A DNA stretch of 64,000 nucleotides from Bradyrhizobium barranii subsp. barranii. GTDB lineage: Bacteria; Pseudomonadota; Alphaproteobacteria; Rhizobiales; Xanthobacteraceae. Below, piece by piece: positions 18,738-33,551 of this stretch. The DNA lies in the NCBI RefSeq assembly GCF_017565645.3, contig NZ_CP086136.1:1502001-1566000 (forward strand), given 5' to 3'. The translations under genes and the position numbers were made by a program. Within the stretch, counting starts at the first letter, position 1. Every line of letters starts with the position of its first letter. The notes below the pieces were generated by a model. That model was not told the origin of the DNA. It saw only the letters and a list, made by a program, of their open reading frames with translations, and made no database searches.

Positions 18738-19064
18738 CTACCTCTTCCACCTCTCCGCAAACCGGTGCAGCGGCATGAACGTCTCGCACAGCTCGCGCCC
18801 CAGCACCGTCAGCCCGTAACCTCCACCGTCGCCCAGCTCCACGAACCCCGCGTCGCGCAGCTCCGTCAGCCGCGCCTGCAGCACTGTCGGCGAGGCCTCG
18901 TCGCAGGCCGTGCGCAACGCGCGGGAGGTGAGGGCTTGATCGCGCAATTCCCACAGGATCCGCAGGCTCCAGCGTCGGCCGAGGAGGTCGAGCAGCGCCA
19001 TGATCGGCCGGCCGGTGCGTGAACCGCGGACGGTCCGGCTCCCTGATGCTGCCTGTTTCGCCAT
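18738..19064 (-). CDS. HxlR family transcriptional regulator
   Basis: The 108-residue winged-helix protein has the HxlR pattern: LLDLLGRRWSLRILWELRD (first helices), SRALRTACDEASPTVLQARL (recognition helix) and LRDAGFVEL then GYGLTVLGREL (wing). HxlR regulators usually control the adjacent divergent gene in response to aldehydes, redox stress or aromatic compounds. Here the divergent neighbour is a carboxymuconolactone decarboxylase-like gene, and two matching palindromes occupy the shared promoter. Confidence 0.88.
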   Translation of the reverse strand: MAKQAASGSRTVRGSRTGRPIMALLDLLGRRWSLRILWELRDQALTSRALRTACDEASPTVLQARLTELRDAGFVELGDGGGYGLTVLGRELCETFMPLHRFAERWKR

Positions 19065-19082
19065 CCCGGCCTCTTGCGTGAT

Positions 19083-19121
19083 GCTACAAATAATGTAGCG
19101 TGTTGCTACGATAATTGTAGC
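19083..19121. promoter_or_regulatory. Tandem operator palindromes in HxlR/CMD divergent promoter
   Basis: There are two copies of a 17-bp inverted repeat, GCTACAAATAATGTAGC (19083-19099) and GCTACGATAATTGTAGC (19105-19121). They are centred 22 bp apart, about two helical turns, so two dimers would sit on the same DNA face. They lie 15 bases before the + gene start and 19 bases before the HxlR start, ideal for an autoregulatory HxlR operator. Binding by this particular regulator is inferred from position. Confidence 0.8.
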
Positions 19122-19135
19122 AACGGAGGCAGCTG

Positions 19136-19690
19136 ATGTCCCAGGCCACGCCGCGCATCGCGCCGCTTGTCCCGCCTTATCCCCCGGAGATCCAGGCGCA
19201 GTTCGACCGCATCATGCGCGGCGCGCCGCCGCTGGCGCTGTTCCGGGTGATGGCGGGCCACGCCCGCGCCTGGGACAAGTTCCGCGCCGGCGGCCTGCTC
19301 GATCCCGGTCCGCTGTCATTGCGCCAGCGCGAGATCGTCATCGACCGGACCTGCGCGCTGACCGGATGCGAATATGAATGGGGCGTGCATGTCGCGATCT
19401 TCGCCGGGCCGGCGCGGCTCAGCGAGGAGGAGGTGCACGCGACCGCGCGGGGCGATGCGACGTCACCGTGCTGGTCGCTGGCCGAGCAGGCGTTGATCGC
19501 CGCCGTCGACGCGATGCATCACCGTGCGACGTTGGACGACGCCGAATTCGGCGCGCTGTCGGCGCATTACGACGAGGCCCAGATCCTGGAGATCATGCTG
19601 CTGTGCGGCTTCTACCGCACGGTGTCGTATCTGGCGAACGGACTGAAGCTGCCGCTGGAGGAGAAGGCTGCGCGGTTTCCGACGGTCTAA
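19136..19690 (+). CDS. Carboxymuconolactone decarboxylase family protein
   Basis: The product has 184 residues. The CMD/AhpD-like core is seen as LSLRQREIVIDRTCALTGCEYEWGVHVAIF, where AhpD would have a CxxC. Here only one Cys precedes EYEWGVH, so peroxidase chemistry of the AhpD type is not supported. Helices AEQALIAAVDAMHH and ILEIMLLCGFYRTVSYLAN complete the fold. It is divergent from, and probably controlled by, the HxlR gene. The substrate is unknown. Confidence 0.82.
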   Translation: MSQATPRIAPLVPPYPPEIQAQFDRIMRGAPPLALFRVMAGHARAWDKFRAGGLLDPGPLSLRQREIVIDRTCALTGCEYEWGVHVAIFAGPARLSEEEVHATARGDATSPCWSLAEQALIAAVDAMHHRATLDDAEFGALSAHYDEAQILEIMLLCGFYRTVSYLANGLKLPLEEKAARFPTV

Positions 19691-19728
19691 CCGCCGTCAT
19701 TGCGAGCGTAGCAGTGCCGCTCTTGGTT

Positions 19729-19831
19729 CCTCATCCTGAGGAGCGCGGAACGCGCGTCTCGAAGGATGAAGGCCCGGCCGGTGGCCTCGCCCTTCGAGAC
19801 GCGCGCCGTTGGCGCGCTCCTCAGGGGGAGG
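19729..19831. repeat. Intergenic palindromic repeat
   Basis: Outer arms CCTCATCCTGAGGAGC and GCTCCTCAGG bracket inner arms GCGCGTCTCGAAGGATGAAGG and CCTTCGAGACGCGC. This is the same family as the element at 24501-24606. It lies between the convergent CMD and kdsD genes. Confidence 0.75.
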
Positions 19832-19847
19832 GTCAAGACAGCGCGTC

Positions 19848-20855
19848 CTAAGCCACGCCCGCCCGCAGCAGATCGTGCAGGTGCACGATGCCCACCACCT
19901 TGTCGGCTTCGGTCACCACCAGCGTCGTGATCTTGCTTGTGTTCAGCACCTCGATCATCTCGGTGGCGAGCATCGAGGGCGGCACGGTCTTCGGCTGCCT
20001 GGTCATGATGTCGTCGACGGACGCCGTCAGCAGATCCGGCCGCATGTGGCGGCGCAGATCGCCGTCGGTGATGATGCCCGCGATCCCGCCGGCATCATCG
20101 ACGATGCAGACGCATCCCAGGCCCTTGGCGGACATCTCCATCACCGCGTCCGACATCTTGGTGCCGAGCGGCTTGAGCGGGATCTCCGCGCCCGTGCGCA
20201 TGTAGTCGCGGACGAATTTCAGCATCGCGCCGAGCTTGCCGCCCGGGTGGAAATGCGCGAACTCCAGCGCGGTGAAGCCGCGGCCTTCGAGCAGCGCGAT
20301 CGCGATGGCATCGCCAATCGCGACCTGCATCATCGTCGACGTGGTCGGCGCCAGATTGTGCGGGCAGGCCTCGCGCGCCTTCGGCAGCTCGATCACGATG
20401 TCGGCCGCTTGGCCCAGCGAGGACGCCGCGTTCGACGTCACCGCGATCATCGGGATCGCGAAGCGCGCCGAATAGTTCACCAGCGTCTTCATCTCCGGCT
20501 GCTCGCCGGACCAGGACAGCGCCATGATGACGTCGTCGGTGGTGATCATGCCGAGGTCGCCATGGGCGGCTTCCGCGGTGTGGACGAAGAAGGCCGGCGT
20601 GCCGGTCGAGGCCAGCGTCGCCGCGATCTTGCGCGCCATGTGGCCGGACTTGCCGAGGCCGGTGACGATGACGCGGCCCTTGGCGTTGCGGATCAGGTCG
20701 ACCGCCTTGGCGAATGTCGCGCCCAGCGGACCGCGCAGGGCGGCGGCGAGCGCATTGATGCCGCCGCTCTCCGTCTCCAGTGTGCGGAGCGCGGATTCGA
20801 CGCTGTCGGGAGTAGGGCCGGATGATGAGGTCATCAGCGGTTTCGAGCTCGGCAT
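19848..20855 (-). CDS. kdsD: D-arabinose 5-phosphate isomerase (KpsF/GutQ family)
   Basis: The enzyme interconverts ribulose 5-phosphate and arabinose 5-phosphate, the entry to KDO for lipopolysaccharide. The N-terminal SIS domain is clear (GRVIVTGLGKSGHMARKIAA, MALSWSGEQPEM, VTSNAASSLGQAADI, LAPTTSTMMQ with the TTST motif). Two C-terminal CBS domains follow (MSDAVMEMSAKGLGCVCIVDD; DIMTRQPKTVPPSMLATEM). ATG 20855 (MPSSKPLMTSSS) gives 335 residues, close to the family. The longer upstream frame looks spurious. Confidence 0.92.
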   Translation of the reverse strand: MPSSKPLMTSSSGPTPDSVESALRTLETESGGINALAAALRGPLGATFAKAVDLIRNAKGRVIVTGLGKSGHMARKIAATLASTGTPAFFVHTAEAAHGDLGMITTDDVIMALSWSGEQPEMKTLVNYSARFAIPMIAVTSNAASSLGQAADIVIELPKAREACPHNLAPTTSTMMQVAIGDAIAIALLEGRGFTALEFAHFHPGGKLGAMLKFVRDYMRTGAEIPLKPLGTKMSDAVMEMSAKGLGCVCIVDDAGGIAGIITDGDLRRHMRPDLLTASVDDIMTRQPKTVPPSMLATEMIEVLNTSKITTLVVTEADKVVGIVHLHDLLRAGVA

Positions 20856-21046
20856 TTTCAGGTCCAGGGAGGAGGGGCGCTCGCCCGTTCGCGCCTGCTT
20901 AGCATGGCCAGACCGGCGAGGCGACGAGAGCGCCAGGGCCCGAAACGGGTCATTAACCATAATTGTTTTAACTCCATTAACGATGGTTCCCGCCCGCCGG
21001 CGGAGGTCGTCGTGGAAGTCTTTGATTTCGTTGGAGTTATTACATC

Positions 21047-22789
21047 GTGGGGGCGCCTCCAGGCACGAGCCGGAGCAAACGCGGGCATTTCCTGCGCGCG
21101 GCTTTGCCGTGCCTCGCGCTGACCGCCCTGCAAAGCGCGCCGGCGGCCGCCCAGAGCCTCACGCCCGACCTGTTCAATCCCAATCGCGGCGGCTTTGCCG
21201 CGCCCGACACGCTGCCGACGCGCCGCACGGCGGCCGTGCCGCAGGCGCCGTTGGATGCGCTCCCGGCGCTGCCCGATCCCAATGCCGATCCGCGCAAGCG
21301 CCAGCAGGCGCCGGCGACCTCGCGCGTCGGCCAGGTGCCGACCTACGGCCTGCCGGCCGCCAACGGCGCCAGCGGCTCCGGCTACGACTCGCTCAATCGC
21401 AAGCGGCAGCAGCCAAAGCTCTATCCCGGGCAGCCGAAGCCGAAGCGCCCGGTCGGACCCGGCTCGCCGGTGCCGCCGGCAACGCCGGACCGGACGCTCG
21501 GGCCGCCGCGCATCGCGCCGCCACCGTCGGAAACCGCAAACAAGGCGCCGGTGCCGCGGGCGATGGCAGGCACCGTGCCCGGCCAGCCGCTGCGCCGCCG
21601 CCTCAAGGCCGACGACGATGCGTTCGGCGCGGTCGGCGACTATGCCGGCAGCTTCCTGATCAAGGGCGGGCTCGAGCTCTCGGCCGGCTACGACACCAAT
21701 CCGGCGCGCCTGAACAAGCCGGTCGGCTCGCCGGCCTATGTCGTCGCGCCCGATCTTCTCGTGATGTCCGACTGGGAGCGCCACGCGCTGGTCGCGGATC
21801 TGCGCGGCTCGTTCTCCGGCTACACCAACAACATGCCGGCGACGATCGACGGCTTTGCCTCGCCGTCGCCGGTCGAGATCGACCGCCCCGATTTCACCGG
21901 CCATGTCGACGGTCGTTTTGACGTCAGTCGCGACCTCAAGCTCACCTCGCAGTTCCGGCTGCGGGTCGCGACCGACAATCCCGGCAGCCCGAACGTGCAG
22001 GCGGGCCTGCAGAAATATCCGATCTACGCCAGCTATGGCGGCACCTTCGGCTTCGACCAGACCTTCAATCGCTTCCAGGTGGCCGCCGGCGCCACCGTCG
22101 ATCGCACCGCCTACACCGATTCCAAGCTGACCGACGGCTCGACCTTCAGCAACGACGACCGCGACTTCAACCAGTATGGCGGCATCGGTCGTTTCTCCTA
22201 CGACCTCAAGCCGGGGCTGAAGCCGTTCGTCGAGATCGAAGGCGACAGTCGCGTGCACGACCAGCCCGCCGACCGCAACGGCTATTTCCGCGATTCATCG
22301 GGTGGCTACGCCAAGGTCGGCTCGAGCTTCGAGTTCTCGCGAATCCTGACCGGTGAGATCTCGGTCGGCTATACCGCGCGCAACTATGTCGACCCGCGCC
22401 TCAGCCAGCTCGCGGGCTTCCTCACCGCGGGCTCGCTGATCTGGAATGCGAGCGGCCTGACCACGGTGAAATTCGCCACCGACACGCAGATCGCGGAGTC
22501 CACGGTCCCCGGCTCCTCCGGCGTGCTGGTGCACACCTACGGGATCGAGGTCGATCACGACTTCCGCCGCTGGCTTACGGCCGTGGGCAAGTTCACCTAC
22601 GGCACCTACGACTACCAAAACCAGAATCGCAACGACAAGACCTACTCGCTCGAAGGCAATCTGATCTACAAGCTCAACCGCAACATCTGGATCAAGGGTA
22701 CGCTGCGCCACGACATCCTGAACTCGAACCAGCCGGGTTCGAGCTCGCAGGGGACGGTGATGTTGGTGGGGGTGAGGTTGCAGAATTAG
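21047..22789 (+). CDS. Outer-membrane beta-barrel protein
   Basis: The 580-residue protein starts at GTG 21047. A signal sequence (FLRAALPCLALTALQSAPAAAQ) is followed by a Pro-rich periplasmic linker (about residues 40-190). A barrel of alternating hydrophobic/aromatic strands then begins near GLELSAGYDTNPARLNKP and ends FMLVGVRLQN-like (VMLVGVRLQN), a typical outer-membrane C-terminal strand. The GYDTNP start matches the PF10082 group of exopolysaccharide-linked outer-membrane proteins. Substrate and partners are unknown. Confidence 0.78.
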   Translation: MGAPPGTSRSKRGHFLRAALPCLALTALQSAPAAAQSLTPDLFNPNRGGFAAPDTLPTRRTAAVPQAPLDALPALPDPNADPRKRQQAPATSRVGQVPTYGLPAANGASGSGYDSLNRKRQQPKLYPGQPKPKRPVGPGSPVPPATPDRTLGPPRIAPPPSETANKAPVPRAMAGTVPGQPLRRRLKADDDAFGAVGDYAGSFLIKGGLELSAGYDTNPARLNKPVGSPAYVVAPDLLVMSDWERHALVADLRGSFSGYTNNMPATIDGFASPSPVEIDRPDFTGHVDGRFDVSRDLKLTSQFRLRVATDNPGSPNVQAGLQKYPIYASYGGTFGFDQTFNRFQVAAGATVDRTAYTDSKLTDGSTFSNDDRDFNQYGGIGRFSYDLKPGLKPFVEIEGDSRVHDQPADRNGYFRDSSGGYAKVGSSFEFSRILTGEISVGYTARNYVDPRLSQLAGFLTAGSLIWNASGLTTVKFATDTQIAESTVPGSSGVLVHTYGIEVDHDFRRWLTAVGKFTYGTYDYQNQNRNDKTYSLEGNLIYKLNRNIWIKGTLRHDILNSNQPGSSSQGTVMLVGVRLQN

Positions 22790-22861
22790 CGGGCATGGCG
22801 GAGCGCGTTTGAGCGTATGCGTGTGCGGCTTAGTTGGCTCCGCTCTCGCCACCTACTCCGC

Positions 22862-22966
22862 TGTCATGCCCCGGCTTGACCGGGGCATCCAGTACGCCGC
22901 GGCCTATCGTTTCAATTTCAACTGTCTCTGGAATGCTGGATCGCCCGGTCAAGCCGGGCGATGACA
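22862..22966. repeat. Intergenic palindromic repeat
   Basis: TGTCATGCCCCGGCTTGACC and its counterpart GGTCAAGCCGGGCGATGACA form the two ends, each itself a short hairpin. This common Bradyrhizobium intergenic element lies between the barrel gene and gltD and may act as a transcription stop for gltD. Confidence 0.75.
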
Positions 22967-23000
22967 ACGTTTGTTGATATGGCAGCAGAACCAGCCGCGG

Positions 23001-24452
<1,452 letters not shown>

Positions 24453-24500
24453 TAAACCCGAAGTCCCTGCCGCCTAAATTCGTCTTCTCTCTAGCCAGAC

Positions 24501-24606
24501 CCTCATCCTGAGGAGCGGCGCACTGGCGCCGCGTCGCGAAGGATGAAAGGCCCCGCTGGTGACCTCATGGTTCGAGACGCAGCTATCGCGCTCCTCACCA
24601 TGAGGG
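24501..24606. repeat. Intergenic palindromic repeat between gltB and gltD
   Basis: CCTCATCCTGAGGAGCG at one end pairs with CGCTCCTCACCATGAGGG at the other. It is the same family as 19729-19831. Lying inside the gltBD transcription unit, it could set the relative level of the two subunits. Confidence 0.72.
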
Positions 24607-24615
24607 CTTATCGCT

Positions 24616-29349
<4,734 letters not shown>

Positions 29350-29840
29350 TGTTCCAATCCTCTCCATGCGGCAAGCTGCCTCACCGCTATCTTCGGCGCA
29401 CCTTGGGCGTTCCGCGGCACCCGCCTCTGGGTCACCGCTCGTCCGCTGCGAGCCGCATTTTCTTAAATTCAGGCCAAGGCGTTCTTCGTCCCCGAGAACG
29501 GCTTTGCCTGTTGCCTTCCTGGCGCTCGAAAGCACCGACTTTCGTTCCAATCCGTATGCCGGAACTGCAAGCAAAATTGAGACAGTCTTCCTGTCCTAAC
29601 CATCACCTTGCCAAATTTTTGTCTATCACACAAGCGCACGGAAGTCCCGATTCCCAGAGTGTCAATCAGCGCTTTCCGCATGGCACGCGGCCCCGGTTTT
29701 GAAGCAAACGCGCCCTGATCCCGCCCTGCCGACGCCGAAATCCCGAATGAAGCTTCGGATCAGCCCTTCGAAAGGCGCGCCACGCCGCAAGAAGCGAAAG
29801 AGCGCGAGGCATTCGGGGGCCTGACAGGAGCGTGTCGACC
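29350..29840. other. Intergenic region between divergent gltB and an exported-protein gene
   Basis: About 490 bases hold no convincing gene. The stretch must contain the gltB promoter (minus) and that of the exported protein (plus). I see no clear palindromic operator or terminator; short A/T-rich patches around 29570-29640 are the likeliest promoter area. Confidence 0.5.
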
Positions 29841-30614
29841 ATGAAGTTTTTCACAGGATGTGTGGCCGCTGCCACGCTGGCGCTGGTGGCAACGGCCGCC
29901 GAGGCACAAGTTCCGGCAAACGGCGCTGCGCGGGGCGCCTATTTCGCGGTCTCGGATTTCGACGGACCCTATGGGCCGCCGGAGGCCGCGCCGCCACCGC
30001 CGCCGCGTTACGGTTACGGCTATGGCTACGAGGAGCGCGGCCCGGCGCCGGCGCTGCTGCCGCCGACCGAGGTCTACGCGGTGCTGCGCGACAACGGCTT
30101 CTCGCCGCTCGGCATCCCGCGCCTGCGCGGCGGCGTCTACACCATCGCGGTGATCGACCGCCGCGGCGACGACGGCCGGCTGGTGATCGATGCCCGTTAC
30201 GGGCGAATTCTGCGCTTCATGCCGGCCGCCGACGCCTTCGGCATGGCGCCCAGCGATGAAGTGCCGACGGTTGCACCTTACCGTCCGCAAAGCGCGTTGC
30301 CGCCGCCGACCATGGTCCGCAGCGGTCCGCCGCGTCCGCCGGCCTCGATCCCGCATGTCGCCAGCCGCAACGTGCCGCTGCCGAAGGCTGCCCCGCGCCG
30401 CGGCGAGGCGCCTGTCGCCGCCGCCAAGCCGGCCGCGCCAGCTGCGCAGCAGGCAGAAGCGCCGCAGGCGCAGCCCGCCCAACAGACCGCTGCGGTGCAG
30501 GCAAAGCCCACTGAAGCCGCACCTCAAACCGCCGCGCCAACCGTCGGTCAGGCCAAGCCGGCTCCGACTATCATGCCGACGCAGGAGATGCCGGCGGCGC
30601 AGGGGCTGGACTAG
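29841..30614 (+). CDS. Exported Pro/Ala-rich protein, unknown function
   Basis: The product has 257 residues from ATG 29841 (MKFFTGCVAAATLALVATAAEAQ, a signal peptide). The mature protein has a Gly/Tyr/Pro-rich segment (PPPPPRYGYGYGYEE) and a compact domain with EVYAVLRDNGFSPLGIPRLRGGVYTIAVIDRRGDDGRLVIDARYG. That domain resembles small periplasmic domains common in Rhizobiales. A long low-complexity Ala/Pro/Gln tail follows. Function is unknown. Confidence 0.72.
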   Translation: MKFFTGCVAAATLALVATAAEAQVPANGAARGAYFAVSDFDGPYGPPEAAPPPPPRYGYGYGYEERGPAPALLPPTEVYAVLRDNGFSPLGIPRLRGGVYTIAVIDRRGDDGRLVIDARYGRILRFMPAADAFGMAPSDEVPTVAPYRPQSALPPPTMVRSGPPRPPASIPHVASRNVPLPKAAPRRGEAPVAAAKPAAPAAQQAEAPQAQPAQQTAAVQAKPTEAAPQTAAPTVGQAKPAPTIMPTQEMPAAQGLD

Positions 30615-30656
30615 CGCGTTGCTGATTTGACGCGACGGTGCGGGTTACAGATTCGG

Positions 30657-30786
30657 TGTCGTCCCTGCGAACGCAGGGACCCATACCGCGTGATCTATCG
30701 ACGGGGATGAGGTGCGAGTCCCGAACGACGAGTCTTCGCCAAACTTCTCCCTGGGGTTATGGGTCCCTGCGTTCGCAGGGGCGACA
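30657..30786. repeat. Intergenic palindromic repeat
   Basis: TGTCGTCCCTGCGAACGCAG at the left and CTGCGTTCGCAGGGGCGACA at the right form long complementary arms with hairpins of their own. The element lies between an exported-protein gene and a convergent hydrolase gene. Confidence 0.72.
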
Positions 30787-30811
30787 TCGGGGAGAGGCCC
30801 CTGAGCAAAAC

Positions 30812-30845
30812 AAAAGCGCCCGAGATTCTCGGGCGCTTTTTCATT
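30812..30845 (-). terminator. Intrinsic terminator of the alpha/beta hydrolase gene
   Basis: The stem AAAGCGCCCGAGA / TCTCGGGCGCTTT is followed on the minus strand by TTTTGTTTTG. It is also T-rich on the plus side, so it may act in both directions between convergent units. Confidence 0.85.
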
Positions 30846-30860
30846 GCGGCGATCGCGCGC

Positions 30861-31637
30861 TCAGCTGCGCGGATACCCCGCGGCTTCCAGGATCAGATTC
30901 GCCACGTCCTTCGGATGCGACACCAGCGAGAGGTGGCCGGCATCGAGCTCGATCGTGGTTGCGTTCATGCGCTTGGCGAGGAAGCGTTCGAAATCCGGAT
31001 TGATGGTGCCGTCGTTCTTCGACACCGCGTACCAGCTCGGCTTCGCGTGCCATGCAGCTTCCGTGGTGCGGCCGGCGAAGATCGAGGCGGCCGTCGGCCA
31101 TTGCACGGCGTAGAGCTCCCTGGCCTGCTCCGGCTTCACGCCATTGGCAAAATACTTCAGGAAGGCGTCTTCCGAGAGCTTTGTGTAGCCGTCGCGCTCG
31201 ACGATGCCGGCGCGGGCCGGGCCTGCCGGAAACTGCTTCGACAGCGCGACGAAGTCTTCGTTCGCATCGGGCGCGCGTGCGGCGACGTAGACGAGGCCGG
31301 TGACCTTCGGGTCGTTGCCGACCTGGCTGATCACGGTGCCGCCCCAGGAATGCGCGACCAGCACGGTCGGACCATCCTGTTCGGCCAGCGCGCGCTTGGT
31401 CGCTTCGACGGAGTCCGCAAGCGACGACAGCGGATTTTGCACGGCTGTGACGTGCAGGCCTGCGGCCTGGAGGATCGGGATCACCTCCGACCAGCTCGAT
31501 CCGTCGGCCCAGGCGCCGTGCACCAGCACGACGTTCTTCGCCTTCACCGTCTGCGGCGTCTGCGCGTGAGCAAGGCCGATGGGGGCCGCCAGCAGGCTCG
31601 CTGCGACGAAAAGGCTGCGCCAGAGTGTCACGATCAT
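30861..31637 (-). CDS. Exported alpha/beta hydrolase
   Basis: The product has 258 residues from ATG 31637. A signal peptide (SLFVAASLLAAPIGLAHA) is followed by an alpha/beta-hydrolase fold: VVLVHGAWADGSSW (oxyanion loop), nucleophile elbow AHSWGG, acid in the later half and DAGHLSLVSHP with the catalytic His. It belongs to the EstC/hydroxynitrile-lyase-like esterase group often annotated simply as alpha/beta hydrolase. The substrate is unknown. The in-frame codon at 31667 would lengthen the signal peptide unnaturally. Confidence 0.83.
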   Translation of the reverse strand: MIVTLWRSLFVAASLLAAPIGLAHAQTPQTVKAKNVVLVHGAWADGSSWSEVIPILQAAGLHVTAVQNPLSSLADSVEATKRALAEQDGPTVLVAHSWGGTVISQVGNDPKVTGLVYVAARAPDANEDFVALSKQFPAGPARAGIVERDGYTKLSEDAFLKYFANGVKPEQARELYAVQWPTAASIFAGRTTEAAWHAKPSWYAVSKNDGTINPDFERFLAKRMNATTIELDAGHLSLVSHPKDVANLILEAAGYPRS

Positions 31638-31730
31638 TCTCCGTATTGTTTTGGTTTCGATGTCCAAAGGACGGAGTGCGGGGTCGCGGCGTTACATGTC
31701 CTCACCGTTCTGTGATGCGATGCAAAACGA

Positions 31731-31762
31731 AAAAAAACGCCCCGGGGCACCGGGGCGTTTTC
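31731..31762 (-). terminator. Intrinsic terminator of the Hsp20 gene
   Basis: The stem AACGCCCCGG / CCGGGGCGTT with loop GGCA is followed on the minus strand by a run of eight Ts. It begins 26 bases past the hsp20 stop codon. Confidence 0.87.
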
Positions 31763-31786
31763 GCAACTTGGCGGCTGTCGGCGTGC

Positions 31787-32251
31787 TTAGGCGCAGGCGA
31801 CCGAGCTCTCGATCACCTGCGCCTTCGGCGTGCCCGCGTTGATGGCGATCTGGCGCGGCTTCTTGGCTTCGGGAATCTCGCGCACGAGGTCGACGTGAAG
31901 CAGCCCGTTCTCGAGCGAGGCGTCCTTCACCTGCACGAAGTCGGCAAGCTGGAAGGCGCGCTCGAAGGCACGCGCCGCGATGCCGCGGTAGAGCACTTCG
32001 GACTTCGAGTTCTCGTTGGCGACTTTCTCGCCCTTGATCGTCAGCGTGTTTTCCTTCGCGACGAGGGAGAGCTCGTCCTTGGCGAAGCCGGACACCGCAA
32101 CCGTGATGCGGTAGGTGTTCTCGCCGGTACGCTCGATGTTGTAGGGGGGATAACCGGGGCTGCCGTCCGAACCGGCCTGATCGAGCAGGCTGAAGAGGCG
32201 GTCGAAGCCGACGGTGGAACGGTAAAACGGAGTCAGGTCGTAGCTACGCAT
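31787..32251 (-). CDS. Small heat-shock protein (Hsp20/alpha-crystallin)
   Basis: This ATP-independent holdase keeps unfolding proteins soluble. The 154-residue product starts MRSYDLTPFYRSTVGFDRLF, the IbpA-like class A pattern of Bradyrhizobium. It has the alpha-crystallin domain (NIERTGENTYRITVAVSGF, LTIKGEK, ENGLLHVDL), and a short C-terminal tail (KKPRQIAIN). A ROSE-type RNA thermometer covers its ribosome site, so translation should rise on heat shock. A strong terminator follows. Confidence 0.93.
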   Translation of the reverse strand: MRSYDLTPFYRSTVGFDRLFSLLDQAGSDGSPGYPPYNIERTGENTYRITVAVSGFAKDELSLVAKENTLTIKGEKVANENSKSEVLYRGIAARAFERAFQLADFVQVKDASLENGLLHVDLVREIPEAKKPRQIAINAGTPKAQVIESSVACA

Positions 32252-32310
32252 GGTCTAGTCCTCCATTGAGCGACTGTTGGCAACCCGCCCGCCAATCGGG
32301 CCGGGCTTTA
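32252..32310 (-). promoter_or_regulatory. ROSE-like RNA thermometer in the hsp20 5' UTR
   Basis: On the minus strand just before the start, AGTCGCTC (32275-32268) pairs with GAGGACT (32263-32257) around a 4-nt loop, leaving one bulged G. The 5' strand holds UCGCU, matching the UYGCU signature of ROSE elements, and the opposite strand holds the GGAGG ribosome site. A second G+C hairpin (about 32281-32307) lies upstream, as in known ROSE RNAs. Melting at high temperature would free the ribosome site. Confidence 0.8.
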
Positions 32311-32458
32311 GTCTGTGTGCAGCCTGATGTTCCGGTTCCGAAACACTGGTAGCGGCCTGCACCATGGTGATATGGGTTCAGGGGAACGGCGTTCAAGAGG
32401 GCGGCAAGTTGCGCCTTTTCGGCGCTCCAGCCCCTTGATTTGCAGCATTTTTCGCCCA

Positions 32459-33406
32459 ATGACGCTGATCTCGATTCCGTCCAATCCCGTTCCCGAAGAC
32501 GTCGTCAGCGGCACCATCAAGACACCCGATGGCGCCGAGCTGCGCTTTGCGCGCTGGGCGCCGCCGGCGAACCGCAAGGGCACGGTCTGCGTCTTCACCG
32601 GACGCAGCGAGCAGATCGAGAAATATTTCGAGACCGTGCGCGACCTGCGCGACCGCGGCTTCGCGGTAGCGATGATCGACTGGCGCGGGCAGGGCCACTC
32701 CTCGCGCCGCCTGCGCGATCCGCGCAAGGGCTATGTGCGCGACTTCTCCGATTTCGAGATCGACGTCGAGACCTTCGTGCAGCAAGTGGTGCTGCCGGAT
32801 TGCCCGCCGCCCTTCTTCGCGCTCGCCCATTCCATGGGCGGCACGGTGATGCTGCGGGTGGCGCACGCGGGCAAGCGCTGGTTCGACCGCATGGTGCTGT
32901 CGGCGCCGATGATCGACCTGCCCGGCCGCGCCACCTCGTTTCCGGCGCGGGCGCTGCTGAAGACGATGCGCCTGATGGGGATGGGCGGTCGCTATGTCCC
33001 CGGCGGCAGCGACCACATCACCGGGCTCAATCCCTTCATCAACAATCCGCTGACCAGCGATCCCGTGCGCTATGCGCGCAATGCCGCGATCCTGGAGGAG
33101 GATCCGACGCTCGGGCTCGCATCACCGACGGTCGCCTGGGCCGATACCGCCTTCCACGCCATGAACACCTTCAAGGGCAAGAACTACCCTTCCCAGATCC
33201 GCCAGCCGATCCTGATGCTGGCGGCCTCCAGCGACACCGTGGTCTCGACCGCGGCGATCGAGGAGTTCGCCTATCACCTGCGCGCCGGCTCCCATCTCGT
33301 GATCGCCGGTGCCAAGCATGAGATCCTCCAGGAGCAGGACCGCTACCGCTCCCAGTTCTGGGCCGCCTTCGACGCCTTCGTGCCGGGCACGCCGCTGTTC
33401 AAGTGA
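32459..33406 (+). CDS. Alpha/beta hydrolase, lysophospholipase/monoacylglycerol-lipase-like
   Basis: The product has 315 residues from ATG 32459 (MTLISIPSNPVPED). The motifs are those of PldB/Hydrolase_4: VCVFTGRSEQIEKYFETV, MIDWRGQGHSSR, nucleophile ALAHSMGGTVML, and a late TVVSTAA plus GAKHEILQEQDRYR with the catalytic Asp and His. It probably deacylates lysophospholipids or monoacylglycerols. It is divergent from hsp20. The frame extends upstream to 32315 but without conservation. Confidence 0.85.
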   Translation: MTLISIPSNPVPEDVVSGTIKTPDGAELRFARWAPPANRKGTVCVFTGRSEQIEKYFETVRDLRDRGFAVAMIDWRGQGHSSRRLRDPRKGYVRDFSDFEIDVETFVQQVVLPDCPPPFFALAHSMGGTVMLRVAHAGKRWFDRMVLSAPMIDLPGRATSFPARALLKTMRLMGMGGRYVPGGSDHITGLNPFINNPLTSDPVRYARNAAILEEDPTLGLASPTVAWADTAFHAMNTFKGKNYPSQIRQPILMLAASSDTVVSTAAIEEFAYHLRAGSHLVIAGAKHEILQEQDRYRSQFWAAFDAFVPGTPLFK

Positions 33407-33450
33407 GGTGACGGAAACTTCCTGAGGACGGCTGATCGTTCCACAATCTC

Positions 33451-33535
33451 CGTCATGCCCGGGCTTGTCCCGGGCATCCACGCCTTGCTGCGCGATCAAA
33501 GAACGTGGATGGCCGGGACAAGCCCGGCCATGACG
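33451..33535. repeat. Intergenic palindromic repeat
   Basis: CGTCATGCCCGGGCTTGTCC and GGACAAGCCCGGCCATGACG are the ends of an 85-bp palindrome with hairpin arms. It lies between two convergent genes and can serve as a transcription stop. Confidence 0.75.
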
Positions 33536-33551
33536 ATGAACCTTCCCAGCC

